The position numbers and the translations under genes are program-made. From Serratia sarumanii (GTDB lineage Bacteria > Pseudomonadota > Gammaproteobacteria > Enterobacterales > Enterobacteriaceae), in the NCBI RefSeq assembly GCF_029962605.1, contig NZ_CP124750.1, positions 2,294,001 to 2,358,000 of the forward strand: DNA of 64,000 nucleotides. The letters are read 5' to 3'. Position 1 is the first letter of the stretch; every line of letters begins with the position of its first letter. The notes beneath the pieces were generated by a model. It was not told the origin of the DNA. It worked only from the letters and a program-made list of their open reading frames with translations, and did not search any database. This document shows positions 48,106 through 57,876 of this stretch, one piece after another.

Positions 48106-49383
48106 ATGAGCCATCAGGCATTGGGTATTGATTTATCAAAGGTAGAAAGGTCATCCGTTCCAAATATCCTGCATTTTGTATGGATTGGTGACTTAAATGA
48201 AGTAAATACGCATTATATCGACATATGGAAAAAAACAAACAAAGATAAGCAGATATTCTTTTGGTATGACCAAGACTCTTCACTGTGCCATTTGCTAAAC
48301 AATGCCATACGCGATTTCGTCAGCGTCAAAAAAATTAAAAATAAAGTTAAGGCTGAATTAAAAATAAAAAATCAAGCCTTCAAATATATATATCCAAAAA
48401 TAAAGGCAGGTTTTTCTTTTGATGAGCTCGTTATTGAATTCTTAACCAAGCATAAAATCCCTTATCAGAGACCGCCAAAAGCGATTGAAGACGCATGGTT
48501 TGGCAACAGAGGTTTTATAAAAAAGTCTATAACGGAGCTTTTTTGCAATGATTTCGATGATTTTATGAGGTATTATCACTATGAGATTATACTAAGGCAT
48601 AACATTGCCAGTGCAAGTGACATTGTCAGGCTTTTAATTATCTATCAGTATGGCGGTACTTATATAGATGTTGATACGCTCCCATACATTGACAATATAT
48701 ATCATAAATTAAATGAATATATAAGAAAAGAGGGCATTGTCGAGAGTGACTCGTTTCTATTGTTTAAAACCGTATGTTTTTTAAAAAAGATAAATTCAGA
48801 AGGGGGGCTGCCTGAAGCCGTGATCGGCTGCGATGAAAATGAGTTAGGGCTAGATGCTGTTGGATTTGAAGAAATAAAAAGGCTTATCGAACTGGACCTC
48901 ACTGATTTTTCTCTGGATATGATATTGCCATTGGGGGAGACATACGTTCATAAAAATTTATTGGCGCTAGGATCACTCAGAAGATTTAAAGGTGTTTATT
49001 TTAATAACTTCATATCCTCTCACCAAAAATCCAAGGCGGTAAGGATCATTCTTAGAGTAATGAAAAAAAGATACCGCTTTTTAGAAAGAAACAATTGCAT
49101 ATTTGACTGTTATATTGATGATGGGTCAAGGTGTTATCTGACCAGGATATTACCATGGAGGAGCGAGTTAACAACAAGGAACTATTGCGTTACCTCGGTC
49201 TTAACGGGGCCGGGTTTAATTGTTGAGGTTTTATTGGGGTTGGCTTATAAGGCCTTTAATATTGGGTGTCTGATAGAGCCCTCCAGCATTGCGGAATATA
49301 TGCAAAATCCTGATTTTGGAATTGCATTGTTTCAACACACCATAGATACCCCTGATGGCGCCTATTCCACGTGGCGCAAATAA
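48106..49383 (+). CDS. TcdA/TcdB-type (DXD) glycosyltransferase
   Basis: A 425-aa protein of the GT32/GT44 'sugar-binding region containing DXD' group. PNILHFVWIGD at 19-29 is the first strand of the nucleotide-sugar fold. SDIVRLLIIYQYGG...YIDVDTLP at 171-193 matches the large clostridial toxin core (SDILR..IGG.YLDVDMLP), with the metal-binding DVD at 188-190. There is no signal, leader or membrane helix, so it acts in the cytoplasm. It is very AT-rich compared with all neighbours, indicating recent acquisition. Lying between a Gly/Ser-rich precursor and an exporter, it most likely glycosylates that precursor; a secreted or host-directed toxin role is less likely. Confidence 0.82.
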   Translation: MSHQALGIDLSKVERSSVPNILHFVWIGDLNEVNTHYIDIWKKTNKDKQIFFWYDQDSSLCHLLNNAIRDFVSVKKIKNKVKAELKIKNQAFKYIYPKIKAGFSFDELVIEFLTKHKIPYQRPPKAIEDAWFGNRGFIKKSITELFCNDFDDFMRYYHYEIILRHNIASASDIVRLLIIYQYGGTYIDVDTLPYIDNIYHKLNEYIRKEGIVESDSFLLFKTVCFLKKINSEGGLPEAVIGCDENELGLDAVGFEEIKRLIELDLTDFSLDMILPLGETYVHKNLLALGSLRRFKGVYFNNFISSHQKSKAVRIILRVMKKRYRFLERNNCIFDCYIDDGSRCYLTRILPWRSELTTRNYCVTSVLTGPGLIVEVLLGLAYKAFNIGCLIEPSSIAEYMQNPDFGIALFQHTIDTPDGAYSTWRK

Positions 49384-49487
49384 AAAGGGATGGTTTGTAA
49401 TGCAGATTAACTGACGTTCCGCTTGTTTGATTACCAATGCAATAGCCTGTGAATTTGAATATTAGCTTTCAATAAGGGACGCTGATC

Positions 49488-50762
49488 ATGTTTCGCCAGG
49501 AAGCGATCGATAATCAGAAAATGAAATGGCGTGGTCGGGCCATCCTGCTACCCGGTATTCCCTTTTGGCTCACGGCAGGGCTCTGCCTGTTTTTTCTCAT
49601 TGCTTTTCTCACCTTCGCAATCGCCGGCACCTATACCCGGCGGGTCAACGTGACCGGCGAAATCAGCACCTATCCCCGGGCCGCCAACGTCTATTCCGCC
49701 GTCCAGGGGGTGGTGGTCAAACAATTCGTCACTGAAGGGCAGGTGATCGCCGCCGGCGCGCCCATTTACCAGATTGACGTCAGCAAAAGCACCCGCAGCG
49801 GTGTAGTCAGCGATAACCAGCAGCGGGATATCGACGGCCAGCTGGCGCGCATTGCGCAAATCATCAGCCGGCTGGAAAGCAGCAAGCAGGCCACGCTTAC
49901 CATGCTGGAACAGCAGAAGGCGCAGTATACCGCCGCGTTCACCCGTTCAACCGACATCCTCAAACGCGCCCAGGAAGGGATACGCATCATGAAGGAAAAT
50001 ATGGAGAATTACCGGCACTATCAAACCAAGGGATTGATCACTAAGGATCAGCTCACCAACCAGGTGGCGCTGTATTACCAGCAGCAGAACAACCTGCTGG
50101 GCCTGTCCGGCCAGAACGAACAGAATGCGCTGCAGATCACCGCGCTGGAAAGCCAGATCCATATCCAGGCCGCCAACTTCGACAACCAGATTTACCAGAT
50201 GGAGCTGCAGCGCCACGAGCTGCAGAAGGAGCGGCTCAACATTGATGCCGGCGGGGCGATCATCGTTCGCGCGCTGGCCGACGGCCGCATCGATTCGCTG
50301 AGCGTCACGGTTGGCCAGATGGTCAACGTCGGTGACAGTCTGCTGCAAGTGATCCCTCACAATATCGCTCACTACGCCCTGGTGCTATGGGTGCCCAACG
50401 ACGCCATCCCCTACATCGCCGCCGGTGACAAAGTCAATGTGCGTTATGACGCCTTTCCGGCGGAGAAATTCGGCCAGTTTGCCGCTACGGTATCCGTCAT
50501 CTCCAAAGCCCCGGCCTCACCGCAGGAAATGCTGACCTACCAGGGAGCGCCCAAAGCGGCGCTGACCGCCGCCGTGCCGTACTACAAGACGATCGTCATT
50601 CCGGAAAAACAGGTCATTGCCTATGACGGTAAACGTCTGAGCCTGGAAAACGGCATGAAAGCGCAAAGCACCCTGTTTTTGGAAAAAAGGCAGATTTATC
50701 AGTGGATGTTGTCACCGTTCTACGACATGAAACACAGCGCGACGGGGCCGATCAATGAGTAA
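49488..50762 (+). CDS. HlyD/CvaA-type microcin secretion adaptor (island 2)
   Basis: A 424-aa periplasmic adaptor paralogous along its whole length to the one at 15820. It has the N-terminal [13 protein letters not shown], membrane helix at about 25-50, lipoyl halves ([36 protein letters not shown]) and coiled coil (about 110-240), and a C-terminus ending ATGPINE where the other ends LMGPIND. It should bridge the ABC exporter to TolC. ATG 49488 follows AAGGGA and it overlaps the next gene by 8 nt. Codon use is GC-rich and Serratia-like, unlike the AT-rich glycosyltransferase before it. Confidence 0.9.
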   Translation: MFRQEAIDNQKMKWRGRAILLPGIPFWLTAGLCLFFLIAFLTFAIAGTYTRRVNVTGEISTYPRAANVYSAVQGVVVKQFVTEGQVIAAGAPIYQIDVSKSTRSGVVSDNQQRDIDGQLARIAQIISRLESSKQATLTMLEQQKAQYTAAFTRSTDILKRAQEGIRIMKENMENYRHYQTKGLITKDQLTNQVALYYQQQNNLLGLSGQNEQNALQITALESQIHIQAANFDNQIYQMELQRHELQKERLNIDAGGAIIVRALADGRIDSLSVTVGQMVNVGDSLLQVIPHNIAHYALVLWVPNDAIPYIAAGDKVNVRYDAFPAEKFGQFAATVSVISKAPASPQEMLTYQGAPKAALTAAVPYYKTIVIPEKQVIAYDGKRLSLENGMKAQSTLFLEKRQIYQWMLSPFYDMKHSATGPINE

Positions 50763-52854
50763 GCCCACGTTCAAACAGCGGATCAGCCAGCTGGATCTGC
50801 GGCTGCGCCACCGGGTTCCGATGGTGCACCAGACCGAGTCGTCAGAATGCGGGCTGGCCTGCCTGGCGATGATCTGCGGTTACTATGGTAAAAACGTCGA
50901 CCTGATCGCGCTGCGTCGGCAGTTCAGCCTGTCGACCCGCGGCGCCACGCTGGCCGGGTTAACCGGTATAGCCGAACAGCTGGGCCTGGCCACTCGCCCT
51001 CTATCACTTGATATTGACGAGCTCAGCGCGCTGAAACTCCCCTGTATTTTGCACTGGGAGTTCAACCATTTCGTGGTGCTGGTCAGTATCAAGGGGCACC
51101 GCGCGGTGCTGCATGATCCGGCGCGCGGGCGCCGGGCCGTCAGCCTGACGGAACTGTCGCACAGTTTTACCGGCGTGGCGCTGGAGGCCTGGCCCGGCAG
51201 CGCCTTCACCGCCGACAGCGTCCGCCACCGCATTCACCTGCGCACGCTGATTGGCAGCGTACACGGTCTTAAGGGGGCCCTCGGCAAAATCTTTTGCCTG
51301 TCTCTGGTGTTCGAAACCATCAACCTGGTGATGCCCATCGGCACGCAGCTGGTGATGGATCATGCTATTCCCGCCGGCGATCGCGGGTTACTGACGCTCA
51401 TCTGCGTTGGTCTGATGCTGTTCATCCTGCTGCGGGCAGCTGTCGGCATGGTGCGCGCCTGGTCCGGGCTGGTCATGTCGACGCTCATCAACGTGCAGTG
51501 GCAATCCGGGTTGTTTACCTACCTGTTGCGCCTGCCGCTGGGCTACTTTGAACGACGCAAGCTGGGTGACATTCAGTCGCGTTTCGGCTCGCTGGATACG
51601 CTGCGCAGCACCTTCACCACGAGCATTGTCGGGGCCATCATGGACGGCATCATGGTGATCGGCGTGCTGGTGATGATGGTGCTGTATGGCGGCTGGTTGA
51701 CCTGGGTGGTGATTGCGTTCACCGCGCTCTACGTGCTGATGCGGCTGCTGACCTACGGCTATTATCGCCAGCTGTCCGAAGAAGCGCTGGTCAGGGAGGC
51801 CCGCGCCGGCTCGTATTTTATGGAGACGCTGTACGGTATCGCCACCGTCAAGATGCAGGGCATGGCGGAACGTCGCATTGCCCATTGGCTCAACCTTGAA
51901 ATCGACACCATCAATACCGGTATCCGGGTCACCCGCATGGACATGCTGTTTGGCGGGATCAACACCTTCATTGCCGCCTGCGATCAGGTCGTTATTCTTT
52001 GGCTGGGAGCCAGCCTGGTGATCGATAACCAGATGACACTCGGCATGTTTGTGGCGTTCGGCGCCTTTCGCGGGCAGTTTTCCGACCGCATCGGGTCGCT
52101 GACGGAATTTCTGTTGCAGCTGCGTATGATGAGCCTGCATAACGAGCGCATCGCCGATATCGCCTTGCACCCACGAGAAAACCGTAAACCGGACCTTCCT
52201 TACGCGGCGGGCCTGCAACCTTTGGGATTGTCGACCCATGCCCTGAGCTATCGTTACGACAGCCAGTCACCGGCGGTCTTCGATGCCTTGGACATCAGTG
52301 TTGCGCCGGGCGAGAGCGTGGCCATCGTGGGCCCGTCGGGCGCCGGCAAGACCACGCTGATGAAGGTGCTGTGCGGGTTGTTTCCCCCGGACTCAGGGCG
52401 GGTTGAGGTGAACGGCGTCGATATCCGGCAGCTTGGCATCAACAACTACCACAAGATGATCGCCTGTGTGATGCAGGACGACAAACTGTTCTCCGGCTCG
52501 ATCCGGGAAAATATCTGCGGGTTCGCGGACGAGGTGGACGACGCCTGGATGGAAGCCTGTGCCCGTGCCAGCTATCTGCACGACGTGCTCATGCGTATGC
52601 CGATGGGATATGAAACTCCGATCGGCGAGCTGGGGGAAGGATTGTCCGGCGGGCAGAAGCAACGCCTGTTCATTGCCCGGGCGATTTACAAGAAGCCGGC
52701 GATTTTGTTCCTGGATGAGGCCACCAGTGCGCTGGATAAGGAGAGCGAAGCTGTGGTGAATCAGGCCATCAAGAGACTCAATATCACGAAGGTGATCATT
52801 GCCCACCGTGAAACGACCATTGCGTCGGCAGATCGGGTCATCCATTTTGGATAA
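50755..52854 (+). CDS. C39 peptidase-containing ABC exporter (island 2)
   Basis: A 699-aa peptidase-ATPase exporter, exactly the same length as the paralogue at 17099. The catalytic set is complete: Gln26, Cys32 ([12 protein letters not shown]), His105 (NHFVVL) and Asp121 (HDPARG). Walker [13 protein letters not shown], signature LSGGQKQR, Walker [14 protein letters not shown] and the H-loop His are intact. It should cleave the GG leader of the island 2 precursor and export the mature peptide. The stop at 52854 is followed by about 230 bp without a clear gene before the P1 peptidase. Confidence 0.93.
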   Translation: MSKPTFKQRISQLDLRLRHRVPMVHQTESSECGLACLAMICGYYGKNVDLIALRRQFSLSTRGATLAGLTGIAEQLGLATRPLSLDIDELSALKLPCILHWEFNHFVVLVSIKGHRAVLHDPARGRRAVSLTELSHSFTGVALEAWPGSAFTADSVRHRIHLRTLIGSVHGLKGALGKIFCLSLVFETINLVMPIGTQLVMDHAIPAGDRGLLTLICVGLMLFILLRAAVGMVRAWSGLVMSTLINVQWQSGLFTYLLRLPLGYFERRKLGDIQSRFGSLDTLRSTFTTSIVGAIMDGIMVIGVLVMMVLYGGWLTWVVIAFTALYVLMRLLTYGYYRQLSEEALVREARAGSYFMETLYGIATVKMQGMAERRIAHWLNLEIDTINTGIRVTRMDMLFGGINTFIAACDQVVILWLGASLVIDNQMTLGMFVAFGAFRGQFSDRIGSLTEFLLQLRMMSLHNERIADIALHPRENRKPDLPYAAGLQPLGLSTHALSYRYDSQSPAVFDALDISVAPGESVAIVGPSGAGKTTLMKVLCGLFPPDSGRVEVNGVDIRQLGINNYHKMIACVMQDDKLFSGSIRENICGFADEVDDAWMEACARASYLHDVLMRMPMGYETPIGELGEGLSGGQKQRLFIARAIYKKPAILFLDEATSALDKESEAVVNQAIKRLNITKVIIAHRETTIASADRVIHFG

Positions 52855-53082
52855 GGGGGGATATCACCCGCGGCACCGGCCGTTAACCCTGTTTTGCCCC
52901 CTAAAAACCCAATATGCTCAGGCCTGCGGGCCGCCCAAAATGGTCCCCCACATGCCGGCGAGTTGGTCCGAACGGCGATGGGGCAAGGCTATTTTTTCTG
53001 CCCGCTCCGGTTTTCAATTTACTGGGCGCTTACATTGCGCGATATTCTGGTTTTCTGATGGGCTAAGGCGGATGAGGGAACC

Positions 53083-54138
53083 ATGACGGACAGCCAGGCG
53101 TTTGAACAACAAAGCCTCGACAATCTGCTGAGCTATTGGCGGCGCCATCGCCGCCTGCCGGGCGCGCGCTATCCGGCCGGCCCGACCGACACCCTGTGCG
53201 ACGTGCCGGGCGTCAGCGTCGGGCATCACACCTTGGCCGACGGCGAATGCCAGACCGGCGTTACCGCCATCGTGCCGCCGGGCGATCTGTTCAACCAGCC
53301 GTTGCCGTGCGGCAGCGCGGTGCTCAACGGCTTCGCCAAACCGCTGGGGCTGGTGCAGCTGAACGAGCTGGGGGTGCTGCAAACGCCGATCCTGCTGAGC
53401 AACACTTTCGCCGTCGGCACGCTGTTCAATGCCATGGTGCGGCGCAGCTGTCTGCGCTACCCGCAGATCGGCCGCGGCAGCGCCACCATCAACCCGCTGG
53501 TGCTGGAGTGCAACGACGGCTACCTCAACGATATTCAGGCGATGGCGGTGCGTGAGGAGCACGTCTTCAGCGCGCTGGATAACCATTCCACCCGCTTTGC
53601 GCGCGGCAGCGTCGGCGCCGGGCGCGGCATGAGCAGCTTCGGCCTGAAAGGCGGCATCGGCACCGCCTCGCGCTATTGCCCGGGGCTTGGCACCACGCTC
53701 GGCGTGCTGGTGCTGGCCAACTTCGGCACCCTCGACTCGTTGACGCTGAGCGGCGTGCGCGTTGGCCAGGCGCTGGGCAGGCTGCTGGCGGATCCGCCGC
53801 CGCAGGTGGACGCCGGTTCGGTCATTATCATCATCGCCTGCGATCGGGCGCTGGACAGCCGCCAGTTGAACCGCATCGCCCGCCGAGCGGGCGCGGGCCT
53901 GGGGCGAGTGGGCAGCCATTGGGGGCACGGCTCCGGCGATATCGCGCTGGCGTTTTCCACCCGGTTGCTGGGGGCGACGCTGCCGGACGAACGGCTGGAG
54001 CCGCTGTTTGCGGCGGCGGCGGACGCCACCGAATACGCGGTGTTGGATGCGTTGCTGAGCGCCGAGGGCGTCAGCGGTTTCCAGCGGCACGATCGCATGG
54101 CGCTGGGGCCGCTGCTCGATCGGCTGGCGGAAAATTAA
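53083..54138 (+). CDS. P1 family (S58) aminopeptidase, DmpA-like
   Basis: A 351-aa N-terminal-nucleophile peptidase related to DmpA of Ochrobactrum, which releases N-terminal D- or L-amino acids. It is made as a proenzyme and self-cleaves at Gly-Ser; the expected site is in FARGSVGAGRGMSSFG near residue 180, with the new N-terminal Ser as nucleophile. ITVGH/SVGHHT-type N-terminal motifs (DVPGVSVGHHTL) are present. No signal peptide is evident. It is 16 nt upstream of the M55 D-aminopeptidase gene, so the two are probably co-transcribed and work on D-amino-acid-containing peptides. Confidence 0.88.
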   Translation: MTDSQAFEQQSLDNLLSYWRRHRRLPGARYPAGPTDTLCDVPGVSVGHHTLADGECQTGVTAIVPPGDLFNQPLPCGSAVLNGFAKPLGLVQLNELGVLQTPILLSNTFAVGTLFNAMVRRSCLRYPQIGRGSATINPLVLECNDGYLNDIQAMAVREEHVFSALDNHSTRFARGSVGAGRGMSSFGLKGGIGTASRYCPGLGTTLGVLVLANFGTLDSLTLSGVRVGQALGRLLADPPPQVDAGSVIIIIACDRALDSRQLNRIARRAGAGLGRVGSHWGHGSGDIALAFSTRLLGATLPDERLEPLFAAAADATEYAVLDALLSAEGVSGFQRHDRMALGPLLDRLAEN

Positions 54139-54154
54139 ATAACGGGAGCGTGAC

Positions 54155-54979
54155 GTGAAAGTCTTTATCTCTGCGGATATCGAAGGTATCGCCGGCGTAA
54201 TGCGGCCGGAGCAATGCAACCCGGCCCATGCCGACTATGCGGCGGCGCGCGAGCTGATGGAGCAGGAGGTCAACGCGGCCATCGACGGCGCTTTCGCCGG
54301 CGGGGCCACCGCGGTGACGGTGGCCGACAGCCACGCCATGATGCAGAATCTGCGCGCCGATCGCCTCGATGGGCGCGCGCGCCTGGTGCAGGGTAAACCG
54401 CGTGGGCTGTCGATGGTGGAAGGGCTGCAACACCAACGTTACGACGGCCTGATGTTCATCGGCTACCACAGCGCCGCCGGCGAGCATGGCGTGCTGGCGC
54501 ATACCATCAACGGCCGGGCCTTTTACCGCGTCAGCCTGAACGGCGAAGCGGTGGGCGAAAGCGATCTGTACGCGGCGGCGGCGGCCGAGTTGAACGTGCC
54601 GCTGTGGCTGGTGAGCGGCGACGACGAGCTGCAACGCTGGGTAGCGGAACGTTACCCGCACGTCGGCTATGCCTGCGTCAAGCGTGCGATCTCGCAAACC
54701 GCCGCCGAATCGCTCAGCCCGCAGCGGGCGCGCGCCGAGATCCGCGAACGGGCAATGCAGCAGGTGCGCCAGGGCGGGAAGCTGCCGGTGGAGCGCCGCT
54801 TCATGCCGCCTTACCGGCTGACGCTGATGGCGGCCAAACCGGTATTGGCGGATCTGTTCAGCCTGGTGCCCGGCGTGGAGCGCCAGGACGCGCTCACCGT
54901 GGCCTTCGACAGCGACAACATGGCGGCGCCAATCCGCCTGCTCAGCGTCTTTTCGTATCTGGCGACGACGCAGAATTGA
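54155..54979 (+). CDS. M55 family D-aminopeptidase, DppA-like
   Basis: A 274-aa zinc aminopeptidase similar to Bacillus DppA. Zinc ligands are visible in SADIEGIAGV (Asp and Glu, residues 6-15), VADSHAMMQNL (His near 61) and GYHSAAG...HT (near 105-118). The start is GTG 54155 with GGGAG 6 nt before it. The typical dpp peptide ABC transporter genes are absent; instead it is paired with the P1 peptidase. It is likely to degrade D-Ala-D-Ala-type peptides as a nutrient or in wall recycling. Confidence 0.88.
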   Translation: MKVFISADIEGIAGVMRPEQCNPAHADYAAARELMEQEVNAAIDGAFAGGATAVTVADSHAMMQNLRADRLDGRARLVQGKPRGLSMVEGLQHQRYDGLMFIGYHSAAGEHGVLAHTINGRAFYRVSLNGEAVGESDLYAAAAAELNVPLWLVSGDDELQRWVAERYPHVGYACVKRAISQTAAESLSPQRARAEIRERAMQQVRQGGKLPVERRFMPPYRLTLMAAKPVLADLFSLVPGVERQDALTVAFDSDNMAAPIRLLSVFSYLATTQN

Positions 54980-55141
54980 TGCACGATGTGCGGGCTACCC
55001 GCCCGCAGCGCACGATTCCTCAACGAAAAAATCCCTTATCAAGATTAGGCCTGCTGGATAATAGGCTACGCTAATTATTGCTCTGTTGCGCTATGTCACC
55101 CGACGGGCGCAACAACCCATTCCCATAACAAGATTTGTTTC

Positions 55142-55171
55142 GCCGAAGGCAGTGACGCCTTCGGCTTTTTT
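55142..55171 (+). terminator. Strong hairpin and T6 immediately before oxidoreductase operon
   Basis: GCCGAAGGC (55142-55150), loop AGTGAC, GCCTTCGGC (55157-55165), then TTTTTT (55166-55171): a perfect 9-bp GC-rich intrinsic terminator. The GGAG ribosome site starts at the next base and the start codon is 13 nt away. It either ends the peptidase transcript very close to the next gene or acts as an attenuator. The remaining leader (54980-55141) holds a second possible hairpin (TTGCGC...GCGCAA, about 55086-55111) and no gene. Confidence 0.8.
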
Positions 55172-55184
55172 GGAGTCATGAGCA

Positions 55185-57407
55185 ATGAGCATATCCCAAG
55201 TTCCGCTTTCGCGGCGGCGGTTTATCGTCGGTGCCGGGGCGTTGGTGATCGGCGCCTATCTGCCGTCCACCGGCGCGCTGGCGCGGTCGAATGCCCCGGC
55301 CGCCTCCGGCGCGGCGGCGTTTGACGCCAACGCCTTCGTTCAGATCGGCGCCGACGGCGTCGTCACCGTCATCAGTAAACACACCGAAGTGGGCCAGGGG
55401 GTCTATACCGGCATGGCGACGCTGGTTGCCGAAGAGCTCGATGCCGACTGGGCGCAGGTGCGGGTCGTCGCCGCGCCGGTGGACACCAATATCTACAAAA
55501 ACCTGGCCTTCGGATTCCAGGGCACCGGCGGTTCCAGCTCGGTGGCCAATGCCTATGAGCAAATGCGCCGCATGGGCGCCATGGCGCGTGCGCTGCTGGT
55601 GCAGGCCGCCGCGCAGAGCTGGAAAACCTCGGCGCAGGAAATTACCGTGCAGGCGGGCAAGATTCGCCATGCCGCCAGCGGACGCGAAGCGGGCTTCGGC
55701 GAATTCGCCGCGCTGGCCGCCACGCTGCCGCCGCCCGATCCCGCCAGCCTGACGCTGAAGGAACCGGCTAATTTCACCCTGATCGGCAAAACGCGCGGCC
55801 TGCATCGCGTCGATTCGCTGGCGAAAACCAACGGCAGCGCGCAGTTCTCGCAGGATATCCATGAGCCGGACATGCTGACCGTCACCATCAAGAAACCGCC
55901 GCGTTTCGGCGGCAAGGTGGCGGCCTTCGACGCCGAACGGGCGCTGGCGGTGCCGGGGGTGGTAGCGGTGAAGCAAATCGCCACCGGCGTGGCGGTTTAC
56001 GCCAAAAATACCTGGGCGGCGATCCAGGGGCGGGAGCGGCTGAAGGTGACGTGGGACGATGCGCAGGCCGAACGGCGCAACACCGAGGAGATCTACGCCG
56101 AATTCCGCCAGGTGGCGCAGAAAACCGGCGTGGTGGCGAAGAGCCACGGCAAGCCGGACGAGGTGTTCGACAAGGCCGACAAGGTGATCGAGGCCGAATA
56201 CACCTTCCCGTACGTCGCCCACGCGCCGATGGAGCCGCTGGACGGCTATCTGTTCTGGGACGGCGAGAGCGTCAAGGCGCGCTACGGTTGCCAAATTCAA
56301 ACGCTCGATCACAAGCAGCTGTGCGATCTGTTCGAGTTGCCGCCGGACAAGGTGCAGATTGAAACCATTCTGGCGGGCGGCAGCTTCGGCCGGCGCATCG
56401 ATTTAGGCAACCCGACGCTGGGGCCGGATCTGGCGGCCGACATGGCGGCGGCGGCCAAGGGCATCGGCCCCGGCCACGGTGTGAAGGTGGTATGGACGCG
56501 CGAGGACGACATCCGCAACGGCTGGTATCGCCCGATGATCCTGCACCGCCTGCGCGGCGCCATCCGCGGCGGCAAGGTGGTGGGCTGGACCGATACCGTG
56601 GTCGGCCACTCCTGGACGCGGCACAGCGCGATGGATGCGCTGGTGGTCAACGGCCTCGATCAGATGATGGTCGAGGGCGCCAGCGAGGTGTCATACAGCT
56701 TTGAAGCCTTCCGCTGCGATGCGCACATCGTGCCGGGCAAGGTGCCGACCACCTCGCTGCGGTCGGTCGCCAGCACCCACACCGGCCACGCGGTGGAGAG
56801 CTTTATCGATCAACTGCTGCAGGAAACCGGCCAGGATCCGATCGAAGGGCGGCTGGCGCTGATGGGCGACGCGCCGCGCGCGGCGGGCGCGCTGCGGGCG
56901 GTAGCGAAAGCCGCTGACTGGCAGGGCGCCAAGGTGGTGGACGGGCGCGCGCGCGGCGTGGGCGTCGCCAAGGCGTTCGATACCTATGTGGCGCAGGTGG
57001 CCGAGGTGTCGATCGGCGAAGGCGGCATCCCGAAAGTGCACAAGGTGTGGTGCGCGGTGGACTGCGGCGTGGCGGTGAACCCCGATGTGATCCGCGCGCA
57101 GATCGAGGGCGGCATCGGCTACGGCCTCAGCATGGCGCTGTACGGCAATATCACGCTGAAAGACGGCGTGGTCGAACAGTCCAACTTCAATAACTTCCGC
57201 CCGCTGCGCATCGATGAGATGCCGGAGATCGAAGTGATCATCGTGCCCTCGAGCGAGAAACCGACCGGCGTGGGCGAGCTGGGGGTGCCGACCATCGCCC
57301 CGGCGGTCGGCAATGCGCTGGCGCTGCTCGGGCGGCCGCGCACCTCGCTGAGCCTGCCGCTGCATAATCCCACCGCGAACCCGGCGTCTGACAAGGAGAG
57401 AACCTGA
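55185..57407 (+). CDS. Molybdenum-binding subunit of periplasmic aldehyde/N-heterocycle oxidoreductase (IorB-like)
   Basis: A 740-aa molybdenum hydroxylase large subunit. It opens with a Tat signal ([19 protein letters not shown], residues 9-27), so it is folded with cofactor and exported. Mo-domain motifs include [46 protein letters not shown] and [18 protein letters not shown]. The family includes isoquinoline 1-oxidoreductase and membrane-bound aldehyde dehydrogenases; the substrate cannot be fixed from sequence. Its TGA overlaps the ATG of the Fe-S subunit gene by one base. It is a distant relative of the NicB molybdenum domain in this same window. Confidence 0.9.
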   Translation: MSISQVPLSRRRFIVGAGALVIGAYLPSTGALARSNAPAASGAAAFDANAFVQIGADGVVTVISKHTEVGQGVYTGMATLVAEELDADWAQVRVVAAPVDTNIYKNLAFGFQGTGGSSSVANAYEQMRRMGAMARALLVQAAAQSWKTSAQEITVQAGKIRHAASGREAGFGEFAALAATLPPPDPASLTLKEPANFTLIGKTRGLHRVDSLAKTNGSAQFSQDIHEPDMLTVTIKKPPRFGGKVAAFDAERALAVPGVVAVKQIATGVAVYAKNTWAAIQGRERLKVTWDDAQAERRNTEEIYAEFRQVAQKTGVVAKSHGKPDEVFDKADKVIEAEYTFPYVAHAPMEPLDGYLFWDGESVKARYGCQIQTLDHKQLCDLFELPPDKVQIETILAGGSFGRRIDLGNPTLGPDLAADMAAAAKGIGPGHGVKVVWTREDDIRNGWYRPMILHRLRGAIRGGKVVGWTDTVVGHSWTRHSAMDALVVNGLDQMMVEGASEVSYSFEAFRCDAHIVPGKVPTTSLRSVASTHTGHAVESFIDQLLQETGQDPIEGRLALMGDAPRAAGALRAVAKAADWQGAKVVDGRARGVGVAKAFDTYVAQVAEVSIGEGGIPKVHKVWCAVDCGVAVNPDVIRAQIEGGIGYGLSMALYGNITLKDGVVEQSNFNNFRPLRIDEMPEIEVIIVPSSEKPTGVGELGVPTIAPAVGNALALLGRPRTSLSLPLHNPTANPASDKERT

Positions 57408-57865
57408 TGATTCAATTAACCGTAAACGAGCAGCCGCTGACCTTCGAGGGCGATCCGCACATGCCGCTGCTGTGGTTCTTGCGTGACGAAGCCGGCCTGA
57501 CCGGCACCAAGTTCGGCTGCGGCATCGCCATGTGCGGCGCCTGCACCGTGCATCTGGACGGGGTGCCGGTGCGGTCGTGCATGACGCCGATTTCGGCCGC
57601 CGTCGGCAAAAAAATCACCACCATCGAAGCCGTGGGCGCCACGCCGGAAGGCAAGGCGGTGCAGGAGGCCTGGCTTGATCTGGACGTGGTGCAGTGCGGC
57701 TACTGCCAGTCCGGCCAGATCATGAGCGCCAGCGCGCTGCTGGCGCAAAGTAAAAATCCGAGCGATGCGGACATCGACGCGGCGATGGGCGGCAACGTCT
57801 GCCGCTGCGCCACCTATGTGCGCATTCGCGCCGCCATCCACCAGGCCGCCAAGGCGTTGGGTTAG
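57407..57865 (+). CDS. [2Fe-2S] subunit of the same oxidoreductase (IorA-like)
   Basis: A 152-aa iron-sulfur protein with the two-cluster pattern of this family: [17 protein letters not shown] (residues 38-54) with VRSC, then QCGYCQSGQ and [10 protein letters not shown] (about 100-143). It has no signal peptide and is probably exported with the Tat-signal partner by hitch-hiking. Electrons pass from the Mo centre through it to the cytochrome encoded next. It begins at ATG 57407 inside the upstream stop, and the next gene starts 11 nt after its stop. Confidence 0.92.
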   Translation: MIQLTVNEQPLTFEGDPHMPLLWFLRDEAGLTGTKFGCGIAMCGACTVHLDGVPVRSCMTPISAAVGKKITTIEAVGATPEGKAVQEAWLDLDVVQCGYCQSGQIMSASALLAQSKNPSDADIDAAMGGNVCRCATYVRIRAAIHQAAKALG

Positions 57866-57876
57866 GGAGAGATGCG

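Noticed and set aside
48106..49383. Glycosyltransferase as a secreted Rho-modifying effector toxin
   Set aside because: It has no leader, no secretion signal and no translocation domain, and lies between a bacteriocin precursor and its exporter, so a modification role is the simpler reading; not fully excluded.
54980..55184. Moco (molybdenum cofactor) riboswitch before the Mo-enzyme operon
   Set aside because: The leader is about the right size and sits before a molybdenum enzyme, but I could not match the conserved Moco RNA core, so only a generic attenuator is proposed.
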